Assembly (NCBI GenBank): GCA_029204225.1
Contig: CM055099.1
Span: 67,945,084-68,009,083, forward strand
DNA from: Diphasiastrum complanatum
Lineage: Eukaryota; Streptophyta; Lycopodiopsida; Lycopodiales; Lycopodiaceae
DNA: 64,000 nucleotides
Reading direction: 5' to 3'
Shown: in pieces, positions 1 through 12,372 of the stretch
Numbering within the stretch: position 1 is the stretch's first letter
Layout: every line of letters starts with the position of its first letter
Translations under genes and position numbers: made by a program
The notes under the pieces: model-generated
What the model was told of the DNA's origin: nothing
What the model saw: only the letters and a program-made list of their open reading frames with translations
Database searches by the model: none

Positions 1-1002
<1,002 letters not shown>

Positions 1003-1267
1003 CAAACATCGTTTTTTTTAGTCATTGTTTCTTCCAAACATTGTTTTTTTGTCATTGTTATTCATCATGGAGAATCACAAGTAAATTATGTTTTTGAGGG
1101 TGATAGAGAGATCTCGGATGAGTGTATTTTGCACCACCACTACAATGACAATGATGGGCAACAACCATCTAATGAAGATGGGGGATGATATCACCATCTC
1201 TTCAAAATGATGGTATCATTTCCGCCCTTAGATTTGTGGGACATAAATTTCTATAAAATAAGGATTG

Positions 1268-1661
1268 TGGTTTGGGACTTAATTGAAAATGCCACTAGTC
1301 ATCAAACTTTAAATAGGTCCATCAAAAGACACTTTACTATCTTTTAAATATAGTTTTATTTCAATTATAGAAAAATGTTCAACCTACAAAGGCTTAACTG
1401 GGTCCATCAAAAGGCACTTTACTACCTTAATATAGGCTTATTTTAATCATAGAAAAATGTTTATGGAGCTATAAAGACTAGCACGCCAATTGGCTAGCCT
1501 ATAAAAAAAATGGAAGGCTAGCACACTAGTGTTCTACTATTTATAGCTCCATAAGCATTTTTTTTTCATAATTGAAATTAACCTATATTTAAAGTGTCTT
1601 GTAATGGAACCTATTTAAAATATGATGGGTAATGGGATATTTAACTATTTATCATACCACA
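1268..1661. mobile_element. foldback / MITE-like element with long inverted arms
   Basis: The arm at about 1400-1474 (phrases 'aaaaggcactttacta', 'tatggagctataa') is matched in reverse complement at about 1541-1619 ('ttatagctccataagc', 'aaagtgtcttgtaatgg'). Part of the left arm is also repeated in tandem at 1303-1379. Weaker inverted similarity extends outward to 'gtggtttg' at 1268 and 'cataccac' at 1654-1661, which I take as probable ends. I see no clear target duplication and no transposase. The spacer contains 'ggctag'-type short inverted repeats. Probably a non-autonomous DNA element; the exact termini are uncertain. Confidence 0.6.
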
Positions 1662-1773
1662 CTTCTTTGCTTATAAAAAGTCATGTGGTGGCATAAAAAC
1701 GATAGTACACCATGTGCTACTAAATCATGGGTAGAAAGAAACTCGCAAAACTTGCAAAGAAATCTACTTGCGG

Positions 1774-1776
<3 letters not shown>

Positions 1777-1827
<51 letters not shown>
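1777..1827. repeat. (GA)n microsatellite
   Basis: Uninterrupted AG/GA dinucleotide tract of about 50 bp. Confidence 0.97.
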
Positions 1828-1829
<2 letters not shown>

Positions 1830-2521
1830 ATAAATGGGATTTCATCTTGTAGTTATGTCACCTATCGTCAATAGGGAAGCATGCTATGAGGTAGACTCAT
1901 TAATGCCTCACCCCATCGAGTCATTATGATTTGGCATATTTGAAAAAAAAAATTGTATTTGGGAATGGGAGAGAAGCACTTCAAATTTTCATTGTTGAAG
2001 TTCATTTTCTTTGCAAAATTTTTGAATCTTTTCAATTTGAAATTTTACTGATTTTTACCCTTCAAAAAAAATTCAGCCCTAACCATATCCTCTCCAGCCC
2101 AAATTAACTTTTTCCATTTAGGTTTGAAAAAAAAAGTGAAAAAAACCAATGAAATATCATGCTAAAAAAACCTATACCTAAAAGGAAAACAAAACCTAAG
2201 ACATATACGAATGTTTGTCCCACCCTCACTCGGCGACGCTGTATACCATCTCCATATCCCTCCCTTCTCTTGTGAGCCTCCCTCCCTCATGCTACCTTAA
2301 CCTCTCTCTTTCTTTCGCATACGGCCTCCCTCTCTCTCTGGCCAGGTTTTTTCTTCATGCCCTATGCACCCTCCCTGCTCGCCCTCCCTCTGCCCCCTCT
2401 CTGTGTGCGGCCTCCCCGCCGCCCTCCTTGTGAGCCCTCCCTTTGGTATCCCTGTGCCCCCTCTCATGTGCCCTCCTTGCGTGTCGTCCTTTTGTACACA
2501 CATGACCTCCCTGCGCCCTCC

Positions 2522-2524
<3 letters not shown>

Positions 2525-2556
<32 letters not shown>
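2525..2556. repeat. (GA)n microsatellite
   Basis: Pure AG tract directly after the pyrimidine-rich stretch of copy A. Confidence 0.95.
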
Positions 2557-2560
<4 letters not shown>

Positions 2561-2848
2561 CAATGATAGACAAAAAGGGTTTTTTCTATTCTCATTGGTC
2601 CACACGTTTGCCCTAAAAGATATTTGAAGGCCATTTGAAGTGCAATGAAAATGGGTTGAAAATGACATGTGCATTTAGAGATTTCTAGTGAAAAAATATG
2701 TGGCTTTAGAAACTCCTAGAAAGAGAGAAGGTATAAAAGAGAGGAGAGAGAGGCGTCAAGATCGTGAGAGAGAGAGGGGGGGAGAGGGAGAGGCACTCAT
2801 TTTTTATGTTTTAGAGGTTTTTTAGGTTTTTTTAGAGGTTGAGAGGTT

Positions 2849-2871
2849 GAGAGAGAGAGAGAGAGAGAGAG
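2849..2871. repeat. (GA)n microsatellite
   Basis: Short GA tract inside a purine-rich region (2700-2950) that has several further short GAGA runs. Confidence 0.9.
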
Positions 2872-3193
2872 TAGGCATGACATAGGAAAAATAGGTGTGA
2901 CATAGTGAGAAGAATAGAGAAAGAGAGTGTATAGGCGTGACAGTAGGCTATAGGTATTTCAAGTTTTTTTTTTTTTGGGGGGGGGGCTAGCAAATGGATG
3001 GATAAGATGTCATGCATCATAGTCCATGCTTAAAAGATTCTATTCCACATTTTTTAACTAAAAAATGTTTGGAAAATGCACCCATGCAACCATGGGTGCA
3101 TCCTCCTACCCTATGCATAGGCACAAATGTGACACACAAATATATTTATATATATAGACTAGCGAAGTGTGTCGTCGATGATGGGCAGCCGAT

Positions 3194-3215
3194 GGTGTGT
3201 GTGTGTGTGTGTGTG
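3194..3215. repeat. (GT)n microsatellite
   Basis: Run of TG dinucleotides between the two duplicated blocks. Confidence 0.93.
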
Positions 3216-3358
3216 CACGCGTGGGGGGCAGAGAGAGAGCCCTCCTGATGTCCCCTCCCTTGCACGCCTCCATGTGCCCACCCTTGCGTCCTCCTTGCAT
3301 GTGCTCCCTTTGCCCTCCCTGTGCCCCCTCCCCACGCCCGCCCTCCCCACGTGGCCTC

Positions 3359-3465
<107 letters not shown>

Positions 3466-3714
3466 CGTGACATAGGGAGAGAAATAGAGGATTATGGAGA
3501 GAGTAGGTGTGCCATATGGGGGGAGTAGGAGTGAAATAAGAAAAGAAAGAGAGGAGAGTGGTGAGAAGGCCTGCATTTTGAAGCCTCCCAACCCTTCACA
3601 CCCAATTTTCCATTCATAGAAATACCTTTTTATTTTTAACCTTTCTAGTGGAAAGTCTGTTAATCTAAAAAATCCCGAGAGTGCCCTTCAAATTTAGTGA
3701 AATCTTTGATAATG

Positions 3715-3798
3715 CTTCTTGGTTTCCAAGGGGAGGCTCAAACCTGGGACCAAAGAAACTTTGGATGCCAAGCTAACCAGTTGAGCCCAACCCCGTTG
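3715..3798 (-). mobile_element. short tRNA-derived SINE-like insertion with direct repeats
   Basis: Read on the minus strand, the segment carries a tRNA-like A box ('tggctcaactgg' type, seen as 'gggctcaactggttagc') and, about 30 bases on, a B-box-like 'ggtttgagcc'. It is bracketed by near-identical direct repeats: 'gtgaaatctttgataatg' at 3697-3714 and 'gaaatctttgataatg' at 3810-3825, with an extra partial copy at 3799-3809. This fits target-primed insertion of a tRNA-derived element, here only about 84 bp. A tRNA retropseudogene is the alternative. Confidence 0.55.
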
Positions 3799-4016
3799 GT
3801 GAAATCTTTGAAATCTTTGATAATGAAAGTCCCTTTTATTTAACACCTTTCACCATGAAAGTTTTGGGGGGCTTTACCAAATGGATGCATACTATGTCAT
3901 GCATACTACCATGCATAAAAGATTATATTCCACATTTTTTAACTGAAATATATTCATGTGGGAGGATGCACTCATGCCAAAATGTGACACACAAATATAT
4001 TTATATATATTATTTT

Positions 4017-5279
4017 GTCATGGTTTTACTTGAAAAAACTAAGTGTGAGGATTATGCTTGAAGCCACCGAGTGCAGGGCTTAGATTATGCGAGAGTGGAG
4101 CAACAAAGCAGGTATATTTGCAGCCGAGGAGAGTGGCGCCACGAAGTCTCTTCGCGATTAAGGTTGTCTTGCAAGCTCCTTGGCTTTGCTGAGGATTCTG
4201 ATAACGAAGTAGCCTGTTTGCTTTAACTTTTGTAGCTCATTTCGTAGCAGCCAGCGATTAAATGACATTTCGTAGTAGCCAACGAGAGTGCATATCTTTT
4301 TTGCAACCAGCGAGAGTGCAGTTTCTTGTGAAGGTTGTCGTGAAAAAGCTACAACAACAGTCGGTGATCAAGATGAAGATGGACATTATGAGTGCAAAGC
4401 CTGTGGGGAAGGTCGATTTGGCACCTGTAAAGGATTTGGATTCTGAAATCCAATAGATATCTGTTCTTTTTGATAAAGGCCTTGATTTGTATACTAACGT
4501 TTAATGTGAAAATATGCATGAAGGGTGCTATAAATAGATAGTTGTTTATTTTGCAAACATGTTAAGTGTTTGTATGCTTTTACTATAGACATGTTATTTA
4601 TACTAAAAGCTATCGTGTTGTTGTTTTGAATTATTGGTATGTTTTTGTAGGGAGTTGCAGATCAAGAATTCACAAAATGACATACAATCCAATGCAATTC
4701 CAAATTAGTAAACATTGCATTTTCATCCCATGTTTTGGAAGCACTGAGAAAGTATCATATATTCTTTATTGTTTTGAACTGATGTATTCACAAAATACCG
4801 AAATTAGAATACACTGAAAAAACACTCATAATAGAAAGTAAAATTTCTTTTATTCATGTTTGCACAATGATAAATGAGAGACACCAAAGGAGAGTGGACT
4901 CGGTGAAGAAACACAAAGTGCAGAGGCGTGGAAGGAGAAATGCAAATTGTGCATGACAGAATTTGTCGTACATAAATGACATCAATGCATTGTTTATTGC
5001 TTATTGCAGCGTATATTACTGTATGTCAATCATGATGTGCAGAATTTTCATTTAATGGTATCTATCGTGACATAATGTCATAGATGTAGACTGCAACTGA
5101 ATGTTTGGATTGTTTGCATGTGTTGTTAGGTCCAGCTAGAGTGAGAAGCCTCCAAGCCAATTATTACCCTAGTCAAGAATCAAAAGGAGCTGACATTATT
5201 GTCAGATTGTATCTATCTTATAAATAACACATTGATCAGGGATTAGAGAACATGTGCAATGCCTTTTATTCTAGGTTGC

Positions 5280-5282
<3 letters not shown>
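4017..5282. other. intergenic, no gene recognised
   Basis: AT-rich DNA with a few short open frames that match nothing I recognise. Around 4100-4330 the phrase 'agcgagagtgcag/agccaacgagagtgca' recurs several times, suggesting a decayed short repeat. Confidence 0.45.

Positions 5283-5371
<89 letters not shown>
5283..5371. repeat. (GA)n microsatellite, about 90 bp
   Basis: Uninterrupted GA tract. The Arg-Glu open frame starting at 5259 is an artefact of it. Confidence 0.97.
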
Positions 5372-5374
<3 letters not shown>

Positions 5375-6476
5375 CCAAAATTACTTTCAGATCAAAAAAC
5401 CAGGATTCTCTTCCATTAACTGTGCAACCCACCGATTTCCAAATAGAATTTTATCCCATCACTTCATCCCTCCTTTTAAAGAAATTGTCAATTTCAATAA
5501 TTGGAAAGATGATATATGAAAAAATCCAAATCCATAAAAATATCAATAATAAGTGCATTCCACTAAAGGATTCACTCTATTACAAACATGACTTTTCCTT
5601 AGAATATTTTCAACCCGAGTGACAGAAACTCCATTCTATCGAAATCCATTTATGCAAAAAGAGATATTCTAAGTTTAAGAAATTGAAATACTTTAACCTT
5701 AGTCTTGAATGTGAAGAATTTCCTTCGTAGATGGGGTATCATAAAGATTTTGTATCAAGCATCTTGGTGTAGAACCTTGATAGGGCCAAAATTGGCATAG
5801 AGGTCAAAATGGTCAAATCCACATGTAAAGCCTCAATTTGGCCAAAAGTAGATTGTGATGCGAACTTGAGGTAGTTAGGCTTGTGACACATGTCAAGTTT
5901 AGGTCTGATGAGTGATGCACCCTAGGTGGGGGCAAAAGTCAAAGGGTCCAATCATAAGTGAGATTTGTTGGAAGGGTCCAATCAAAAGTTAGAGATGATG
6001 AATCATTCATCCAATAGGGTTAGAGAGGCTATGTTTAAGGGGTCCAATAAGAATCAAGCATGGATCTCCACGAGTTGCTATATGTACTTTCATTCCCTTC
6101 ATTAATCAATGTGAGTTTTTGAGTCAATTTTGAGATTTGCCAATTTTGCTTGTATTGCCTTCTCTCTCTAGATGAGCCCAAAAGTGGTATTTTATCTCTC
6201 TACCCAAGGAGAGGAGCTTTTTGGGACTTAGTTTATTTCATGATGTCTTCCACACGGATGAAACACCTTTTGGTAATGAATGAATGCATGTAGAATGGTC
6301 TTTTTGCCTTAGATCTTGTCATTGATCTTGGATTTCAATCAATAGGTGATCTATAGTGCATGATCCAAGCTTAGGAGTTCAATTTCACACATTAGGATAT
6401 TCCCACATGTGTAAATTTTCACACTCTAGATCATGGAATTCTCTATATAGGGGATGTAATTCATTTGCATGCATAT
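5372..6476. other. intergenic, probably decayed retroelement
   Basis: No recognisable coding sequence. The phrase 'gggtccaatc/gggtccaata' recurs at about 5944, 5977 and 6038, a weak internal repeat. The stretch ends where copia RNase H homology begins. Confidence 0.4.
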
Positions 6477-6966
6477 AGTGACTCGGATTTTGCTAGTGAT
6501 AAGAGGGATCGAAAGTCCACAAGTTCCTATGCTACATTCATTGGTGAAGGGGTTGTTTCTTGGTTGTCAAAAAAACAAGAGACTATCTCACTCTCTTCTA
6601 CTGAGGCCGAGTATAAAGCTCTAGCAACAACAACCAAATAGCTATTGTGGATCAACAAGCTACTAATTGAGATAAAAGTAATCAGTTTAGATGTTTTTCC
6701 AACCATCTATAATGACAGTATTTCAGCTCAACACCTTGCAACAAATCCAATCTTCCATGCAAGGTCAAAGCATATTGAGATCTCTCATAATTTTGTGAGA
6801 GAAAAGGTGCAATCTAAGGAGGTCTCTTTAGAGCATGTGGCAAGTAATGATTGTGCTGCTGACATCCTCACTAAACCACTTCAAATACCTGCATTTATCA
6901 AGCTAAGATCAGCCCTTGGGTTGATAAGAAAATCTATGCTATCTACGAACTAGTTGTGAGGAGGAG
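6477..6966 (+). pseudogene. Ty1/copia RNase H end (relic) with polypurine tract
   Basis: The plus-strand frame reads as the C-terminal RNase H domain of a copia polyprotein: DSDFASDKRDRKSTSSY, then VSWLSKKQETISLSSTEAEY, NPIFHARSKHIEISHNFV, and the usual ending ADILTKPL...FIKLRSALGL. An in-frame TAG at 6639-6641 breaks it, and everything upstream of RNase H is missing. After the stop codon comes a purine tract (about 6957-6966, 'gtgaggaggag'), the normal primer site for plus-strand DNA, then 'tgtt' as the first bases of an LTR. It is a dead 3' end of a copia element. Family assignment is strong; the parent lineage is not determined. Confidence 0.88.
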
Positions 6967-7660
6967 TGTTACAATTTACACAAGCTAGTTTGTAAATTCC
7001 ACTTGGAAATTGTGATTTGGCCATGATGTGGGATGTCACACATGCCAACTTGGTTGAACTTTTCAATAATGATTATTCTAAGCCTAACATTGTTGTGGCA
7101 CCTTTGGAATGAGGCCAAAATGCACATAGATAAGCTAGAGATTTTATTGGAGCTAAAAATAACGTTTTTTTATCTTGTTGAGGATCCCAAGATCTTGACC
7201 CCCAAAAAGGGTGGATATTATGACCTAAAAGATTAGATGTTAGGTTTAGGTCATGAATGGATCAGAGGTAACCCTTAACCCTAAACCCTCATATCTGGGC
7301 TGATTTTGTATATATCCATGTGGGATTTTTCGAGTAATTTGATGAAAATTTGAGATCTATCTTTATGACTGGTTTTTGTCTACAATTTGAGTGCTGTTTG
7401 CTATGATCATTTGGCTTCTTGTAATGATTCAATTGAACTGAAGGTGTAAGTATTGTACTCAAGTCTGATCAGGTCATACATTCACACGTGTGAAGCTTTT
7501 TGCATGATTTTGGAGCCATAGAGTGGAGTTCAAGCCAAGATAAGCTAGGAATCAAGAGATTGTTTTGTGTTCTAGCTTTATGATCTCAATTGGATCTTAA
7601 TTAGGTGCTTTCTCCATCATTTCTAGAATCTATTAGATTCTATTTGAGGTCATTTCAACA
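6967..7660 (+). repeat. probable 3' LTR of the copia relic
   Basis: Begins TGTTACAATT directly after the polypurine tract. It contains a 'ttcacacgtgtgaagc' palindrome at about 7475-7490 in the same relative place as the palindrome in the full LTR at 56976-57643. The right end is not sharply defined; copia sequence of opposite orientation starts near 7690. Confidence 0.55.
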
Positions 7661-7689
7661 CCAAACATAAACACATAACCAAAAATGGA

Positions 7690-8990
7690 TTTTCTATCTT
7701 CTATGTTAGTAACCCAATCAACATCAGATTAATCATGAAGTATAAAGTCATTAGAGAAATTATACTCTAAGCAATAATTGAACATGTCCTTGAGATACCT
7801 GAGAATTTGTTTTGCACTCTCCTAATGAGATTCCCTTGGGCTATTCATGAATTGACTAATTACAACAACTACACGTTGGCCTTGTAATGATCAAATAGAT
7901 CAAAAAACCAATCAATTGTCTAAATAAAATAACATTGACTTCATCCTCTTTAGCACAACAAATTAATTTGACATTCAATTCCATAGGTGTAGAGACATGC
8001 TTCCAATCAAACATATGAAAAATTTTCCAAACATCAAAAATGTTTTGGGAATGAGAAATAAATAATCTATATTTATAATGCCCTACATCAACTCCAAGAC
8101 AAAGATGTAACTAACCCCAACCCTTCATCTTGAACTCCATTGACAATCCATGTTTCACTTTTACCAACACCTTATCGCAACCTCTAATGATAATTAGTTT
8201 GTCCACATAGATCACGAGCAAAGTAATGTGACATACCTTATGCATGATGATATAAAAATAAGAATCACACTCACTTTGACTAAAGCCATGACTTTCTACA
8301 TCTAACACACTATTCAAGAAAGTATTGTTCATATCCATTTGATAGATTTGCCAACAAAATTGAGATGCAATTGCCAAACTCTAATGTAGCACAATCTTGT
8401 AATTAGCATAATATGAAAAGAATCAACATCTAAAGTAAAAATAATAGGAGTAATCTCACCATCAGGCCATCAACTACCTTCCTTAGGTGGATGTATAGCA
8501 CCCTCATGAACTTCATCATCTTCATCATCAAGGATAGCCCATAGCTCACTTGCATGATGCCCCATGACAAGTCAAGAGTACTTCTCTCATGAAAAAACAG
8601 ATTTCGATTATGATAAGTTTGTCTAGTCTGAGGGTCAAATAGATTGTAGTATTTGACTTGATAGAGTAGCCAACAAATATGCATTTCAATGACTTAGCAT
8701 CAAGCCTATGTTTTTCTTTCGATATATGGATATATGTTGTCTATCTAAAGGCTTTAAGATGGGAAACATTTAGCCATTATAAGCCTCTTCAAGACTAATA
8801 CCTTCAAGTGTTTTGGTTGGAGAGCAATTATGGAGATAAGAAGTTGTTTGCACCACTTCAACACCCAATAGAATTTGTTTAATCCATGAGCTTTCATCAT
8901 ACTTCTCACATACTCAACTAGTGTACGATTATGTCGCTCAATTACAACATTTCTTTCTTGTCATTGAATTCTTTGCTCTTGCCAAAATGA
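7690..8990 (-). pseudogene. Ty1/copia integrase-RT-RNase H relic
   Basis: Read on the minus strand from 8990 downward: end of the integrase core (VIERHNRTLVEYVRSMM... at about 8960-8850), integrase C-terminal block (YQVKYYNLFDPQTRQTY...LFFHE, 8690-8580), a gap, RT fragments (WQIYQMDMNNTFLN at 8360-8320; TLLVIYVDKLIII, 8240-8190, where the YVDD catalytic box reads YVDK), and the RT/RNase H connection (SQFMNSPRESH...AKQILRYLK, 7870-7800). It is full of frameshifts and deletions and has lost an active-site aspartate. Oriented against the copia relic on its left, so it is a separate insertion. Confidence 0.82.
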
Positions 8991-9067
8991 AAAAAACTTG
9001 AGAATAAAAAGAAAAAGAAAAAGAGAGGTCAACCTAGCGAGCCTATTGGGGGGGATGATGAATTGAA

Positions 9068-10955
9068 CCAATGCTTTGATTACTCAAGCAAATGGTTGCT
9101 TCAGCTCCTGTTTTACAGATCGCGAATCCTGATTTACCTTACGTCGTGCGAACTGACGCAAGTGATTCAACGATAGGGGCAGTTCTTCTACAGGAGGATA
9201 GGCCGATAGCGTTGGAAAGCAAGAAACTCACGGGGCCTCAGTTGCGTTATACAACTCAAGAGAAAGAGTTATTTGATGTGATACATGCACTTAAAACCTG
9301 GAGGCATCACCTTTATGGTAGTCAGTTTATAGTGTATACAGATCACCAGCCTCTAAAGTACTTTTGTAATCAGAATGATCTAAGGGGTCCTAAAGCTCGC
9401 TGGGTTGAGCTTCTGCAGGAATTTGATCATGAGATCCGATATGTCAAGGGCATCTTTAACCAAGTTGCGGATGCACTTAGTGGGATTGGTGAATTAAATG
9501 AACTTTCTTTCACCCAGATTTCCACTGATCTATATCTTTCACTGAGAGAAAAATGTGAATCAGATTCTCATTTTGGTCCCATCTGGAAGATGGTGGAGAC
9601 AAGAAAAAATGAGAATGGAATAGAGATTTACTCGCAGGGGTCTCAGGTTCCTAGGAAAGATAAGAAGATAGCGAAACAGTTCTCTATCCGAGGTGGGTTA
9701 CTATTTTGGAATGGGAAAATTTGTGTACCGGCGGATGATGAGTTAAAGAAGAAGATTCTTTATGAATGTCATGATGTTCCCTGTGCAGGTCATCCGGGTA
9801 TACACAGGACTTTTGGACATGGTCAGAAGAGAGTTTCATTGGCCGAAACTCAAGCCATTTGTTGAGTCTTATGTGGTTAAGTAGACCTTGCCAGTTAGCC
9901 AAAGCTGAACGCTTAAAGACTGGAGGGTTACTACATCCCCTAGATATCCCTTAGAAATGATGGGAAAGTATATCTATGGATTTTGTGGTTGGACTTCCAA
10001 GGACCAAATGCCAAAATGATTCTATTTGGGTTGTGGTGGACAGGTTGACAAAGTTAGCTAATTTTATACTAGTCAAGTCAACTGTTAAGGCTTCAAATTT
10101 AGTCCAAATCTTTGTGGAAAGATTATTTAGGCTTTATGGACTGCCAAGTGATATAGTTAATGATAGAGATATTAAGTTTACAGGTCACTTTTGGTCAGCT
10201 GTATTCCATAAGCTTGAAACCTCGCTAAGTTTTAGTTCTTCTGATCATCCTGAATCTGATGGCCAGACTGAGAGAGCTAATCAGACTATGGAGGATATGT
10301 TGAGAACTTATGTGTCTCACAGGCAATCTCAGTGGGAAGATTACATTCCTTTGATTGAGTTTGCTTATAGCAGTAGGAAACATTCTGCTACTGGTTATAG
10401 TCCGTTTATGCGTATGTACGGTTTTCAACCTAGATCTCCAGTTGGAGACAAAGTCTGTTAAGATCCAAAAAGTTGCAGATTTCTTGCATGATATGCGTGA
10501 AATTTTGCAAGTGGCCCATGATTGTATCCGGAGTGCTTAGGATAGAGCTAAGCACTATGCCGATCTTAAAAGGTCTCCAGAGATTTTAAAGTTGATGATT
10601 GGATATATCTTAGAATACCTAGGGATTCTAAGACTATGAGTACAGGGAAGCATTATAAATTGTCTATGAGATATTGTGGACCGTTTCGAATTATAAAGAA
10701 AATTGGTTCTTTAGCTTACGAACTAGATCTTCAGAACAAGACTACAGCTCACCTAGTGTTTCATGTAAGCCGATTAAAATTAAGTTTGTATGAAGGTGAA
10801 GTAGTTGGTTCAGAGGAAGATCTTACCCATTTGGAGGACTCATCGCTTAGTGTTCCTTTGGAACCTGAAAAGGTACTCAGAACCAGAGATAAACAATTGA
10901 GAAATCGTTCTATCTCTGAGTGCTTAATCAGGTGGAATGATTTCTCTTGGATAAT
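9068..10955 (+). pseudogene. Ty3/gypsy chromovirus RT/RNase H-integrase-chromodomain relic
   Basis: Plus-strand frames give, in order: end of RT and RNase H (PYVVRTDASDSTIGAVLLQ, YTTQEKELFDVIHALKTWRH, VYTDHQPLKYF; 9092-9490), integrase zinc-binding start (ECHDVPCAGHPGIHRT, 9764-9810), a frameshift and stops (about 9810-9960), integrase core (MDFVVGLPRT, WVVVDRLTKLANF, then the glycine/aspartate-rich VNDRDIKFTGHFW and ESDGQTERANQTMEDML; 9976-10440), another broken stretch, and the C-terminal SMRYCGPFRIIKKIG...HVSRLK block (10660-10780) with a chromodomain-like tail (PEKVLRTRDKQLRNRSI...LIRWNDF, 10867-10940). The chromodomain points to the chromovirus branch. Homology stops abruptly near 10950. 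Not functional. Confidence 0.88.
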
Positions 10956-11292
10956 AACAATAAGTTTGAACTTGTCCAAAGTTCCAAGCAAATTACTTTC
11001 CAAGGACATAAAATAAATCCAAGTTACTTTCATGAAAGTAACATCTATCTTTGCATCTTGAACCAAACAATGCACTTCCAAATGAAAAATTTCAAAAGAT
11101 TTGACATGTGTTGTGATGGACTCTTGAAGACAAATCTTGCAAGTCCTTGTGAGACTCCAAGCCTCATTCACCTTTCCACAAAGGAAACACCTTTCCTTGG
11201 ACTTGTCCTTCCCAATTCAGCCCATGCAGTCAAGTTCAACATCATCATGTTTTCCATCAAGCTAGATTTACCAAGCTAGATTTTGAGGAGGA
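10956..11292 (+). other. junction region ahead of an LTR, no gene recognised
   Basis: The chromodomain homology ends inside the typical W..Y/F block and unrelated AT-rich sequence follows. It ends with 'ttttgaggaggag' (about 11280-11292), a polypurine tract of the same kind as at 6957-6966, so this is probably the 3' untranslated end of a copia element joined to the gypsy relic. Confidence 0.45.
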
Positions 11293-12067
11293 GTGTGAAA
11301 AATGCAAAAAGAAGCTTGGTAGAGGCCAAAAATCTTGTATATAGATAAACACACATGTGTGGAGCCTGTTCCCACGTGCGAAACTAGTGTACTTGTCATG
11401 TACCATAATCATATATGTTGTACATATGATTTAATTCAAGTTCTAGTGGCTAAAATGGCCAAAAACTAGTTTTCTAGACCATATGACACATGGCATCAAT
11501 CTATTGATTGCATGAGCCACATCCTTTGGTTAGGTGTCATATCCCATGTGTAGAGGACAGCTCACACGTGTGGAATAAGCTGAAGTAGGCGAATTTTGAC
11601 TTCTAGAAGATTTCCAAGTAGATCTCCATATAGAAGGAAAATGGACCAAAAGTGCTCAAAATAGAAGGTTTTGTCCAAGTGTCAGTTTTGCATGATGAAT
11701 CATCATATGACAAAGCACCTTCACACATGTGGGATCATAGGGATGATCAGTACCACGAGCTCCCACTTATTGTATATATAGAGCCACATTTGGCCATAAT
11801 CATTGTGAGACACCAATCTTGGTTTTGGAAGCAATTTTGAGTGATTCTCTCCATTTGTCTACATTTGTTTTGATTGTTTTCAGGTTGGAGTCCGTACTCA
11901 GACAGTGTTTCACACTGAAACCAGAAAGTACACCTACCTTCAATTAATGATTGTTCTTGTTAGAATTTTGTGTCTAGAATTGATCTAGATTGATCTTAAT
12001 CTCAAGTAGATTGATAGATCAAGTAATATGACAACCAATCCCTCTTGAGGATCAGATTAGGATCCAC
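11293..12067 (+). repeat. probable copia-type 3' LTR
   Basis: Starts TGTGAAAAATGC right after a polypurine tract. It contains 'cacatgtgtgg' (11352) and 'ctcacacgtgtgg' (11550) motifs and a TATA-like 'tgtatatatagagcc' (about 11770), matching the general make-up of the LTR at 56976-57643. Right end uncertain. Confidence 0.5.
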
Positions 12068-12089
12068 TCTTGGTCCTTTTTGTACTTTT

Positions 12090-12372
12090 TTCACATTTGC
12101 TTTCATCAGAATTTGAGATGACTAATTTAGGCCTAGTTCATTACCTACTCGGTATGGAGATCAACAGAGATCGCGCGAGCAGAAGGATTACTATAAGCCA
12201 AAGGTCCTATCTAACCAGTGTACTTTGCATATATGGCATGGAGGACTGCAAGTCGATAGACACACCCATGGATCCAAGATCCAAGCTGTCCAAAGACATG
12301 TGTCCCAGAACTCAAGCAGGTCAACAAGAAATGTACAGATATCCTTATCAGTCTGTCATAGGATCTACAATG
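12090..12372 (+). pseudogene. Ty1/copia RT C-terminal fragment
   Basis: The plus frame gives LSSEFEMTNLGLVHYLLGME, then INRDRASRRITISQRSYLTS and the TPMDP...PYQSVIGS block that links RT to RNase H in copia polyproteins. Homology stops after VIGS, where LINE-like sequence begins. Short, isolated and non-functional. Confidence 0.85.

Larger units (their letters stand above)
2360..3165. repeat. diverged tandem duplication, copy A
   Basis: The order of elements is: a degenerate CCCTCC/TGCGCCC pyrimidine-rich stretch (2360-2522), a (GA)n tract, 'aggcgtgaca' phrases (2870-2942), then a block with 'aaatggatgg', 'tgtcatgcat', 'ccacattttttaacta' and 'gtgacacacaaatatattta' (2992-3158). The same order recurs at 3240-4016, so the two blocks look like an old duplication. 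Neither copy encodes a recognisable protein. Confidence 0.7.

Noticed and set aside
3715-3798. Functional tRNA gene
   Set aside because: The A and B boxes are degenerate, no full cloverleaf could be drawn, and flanking direct repeats indicate retroposition.
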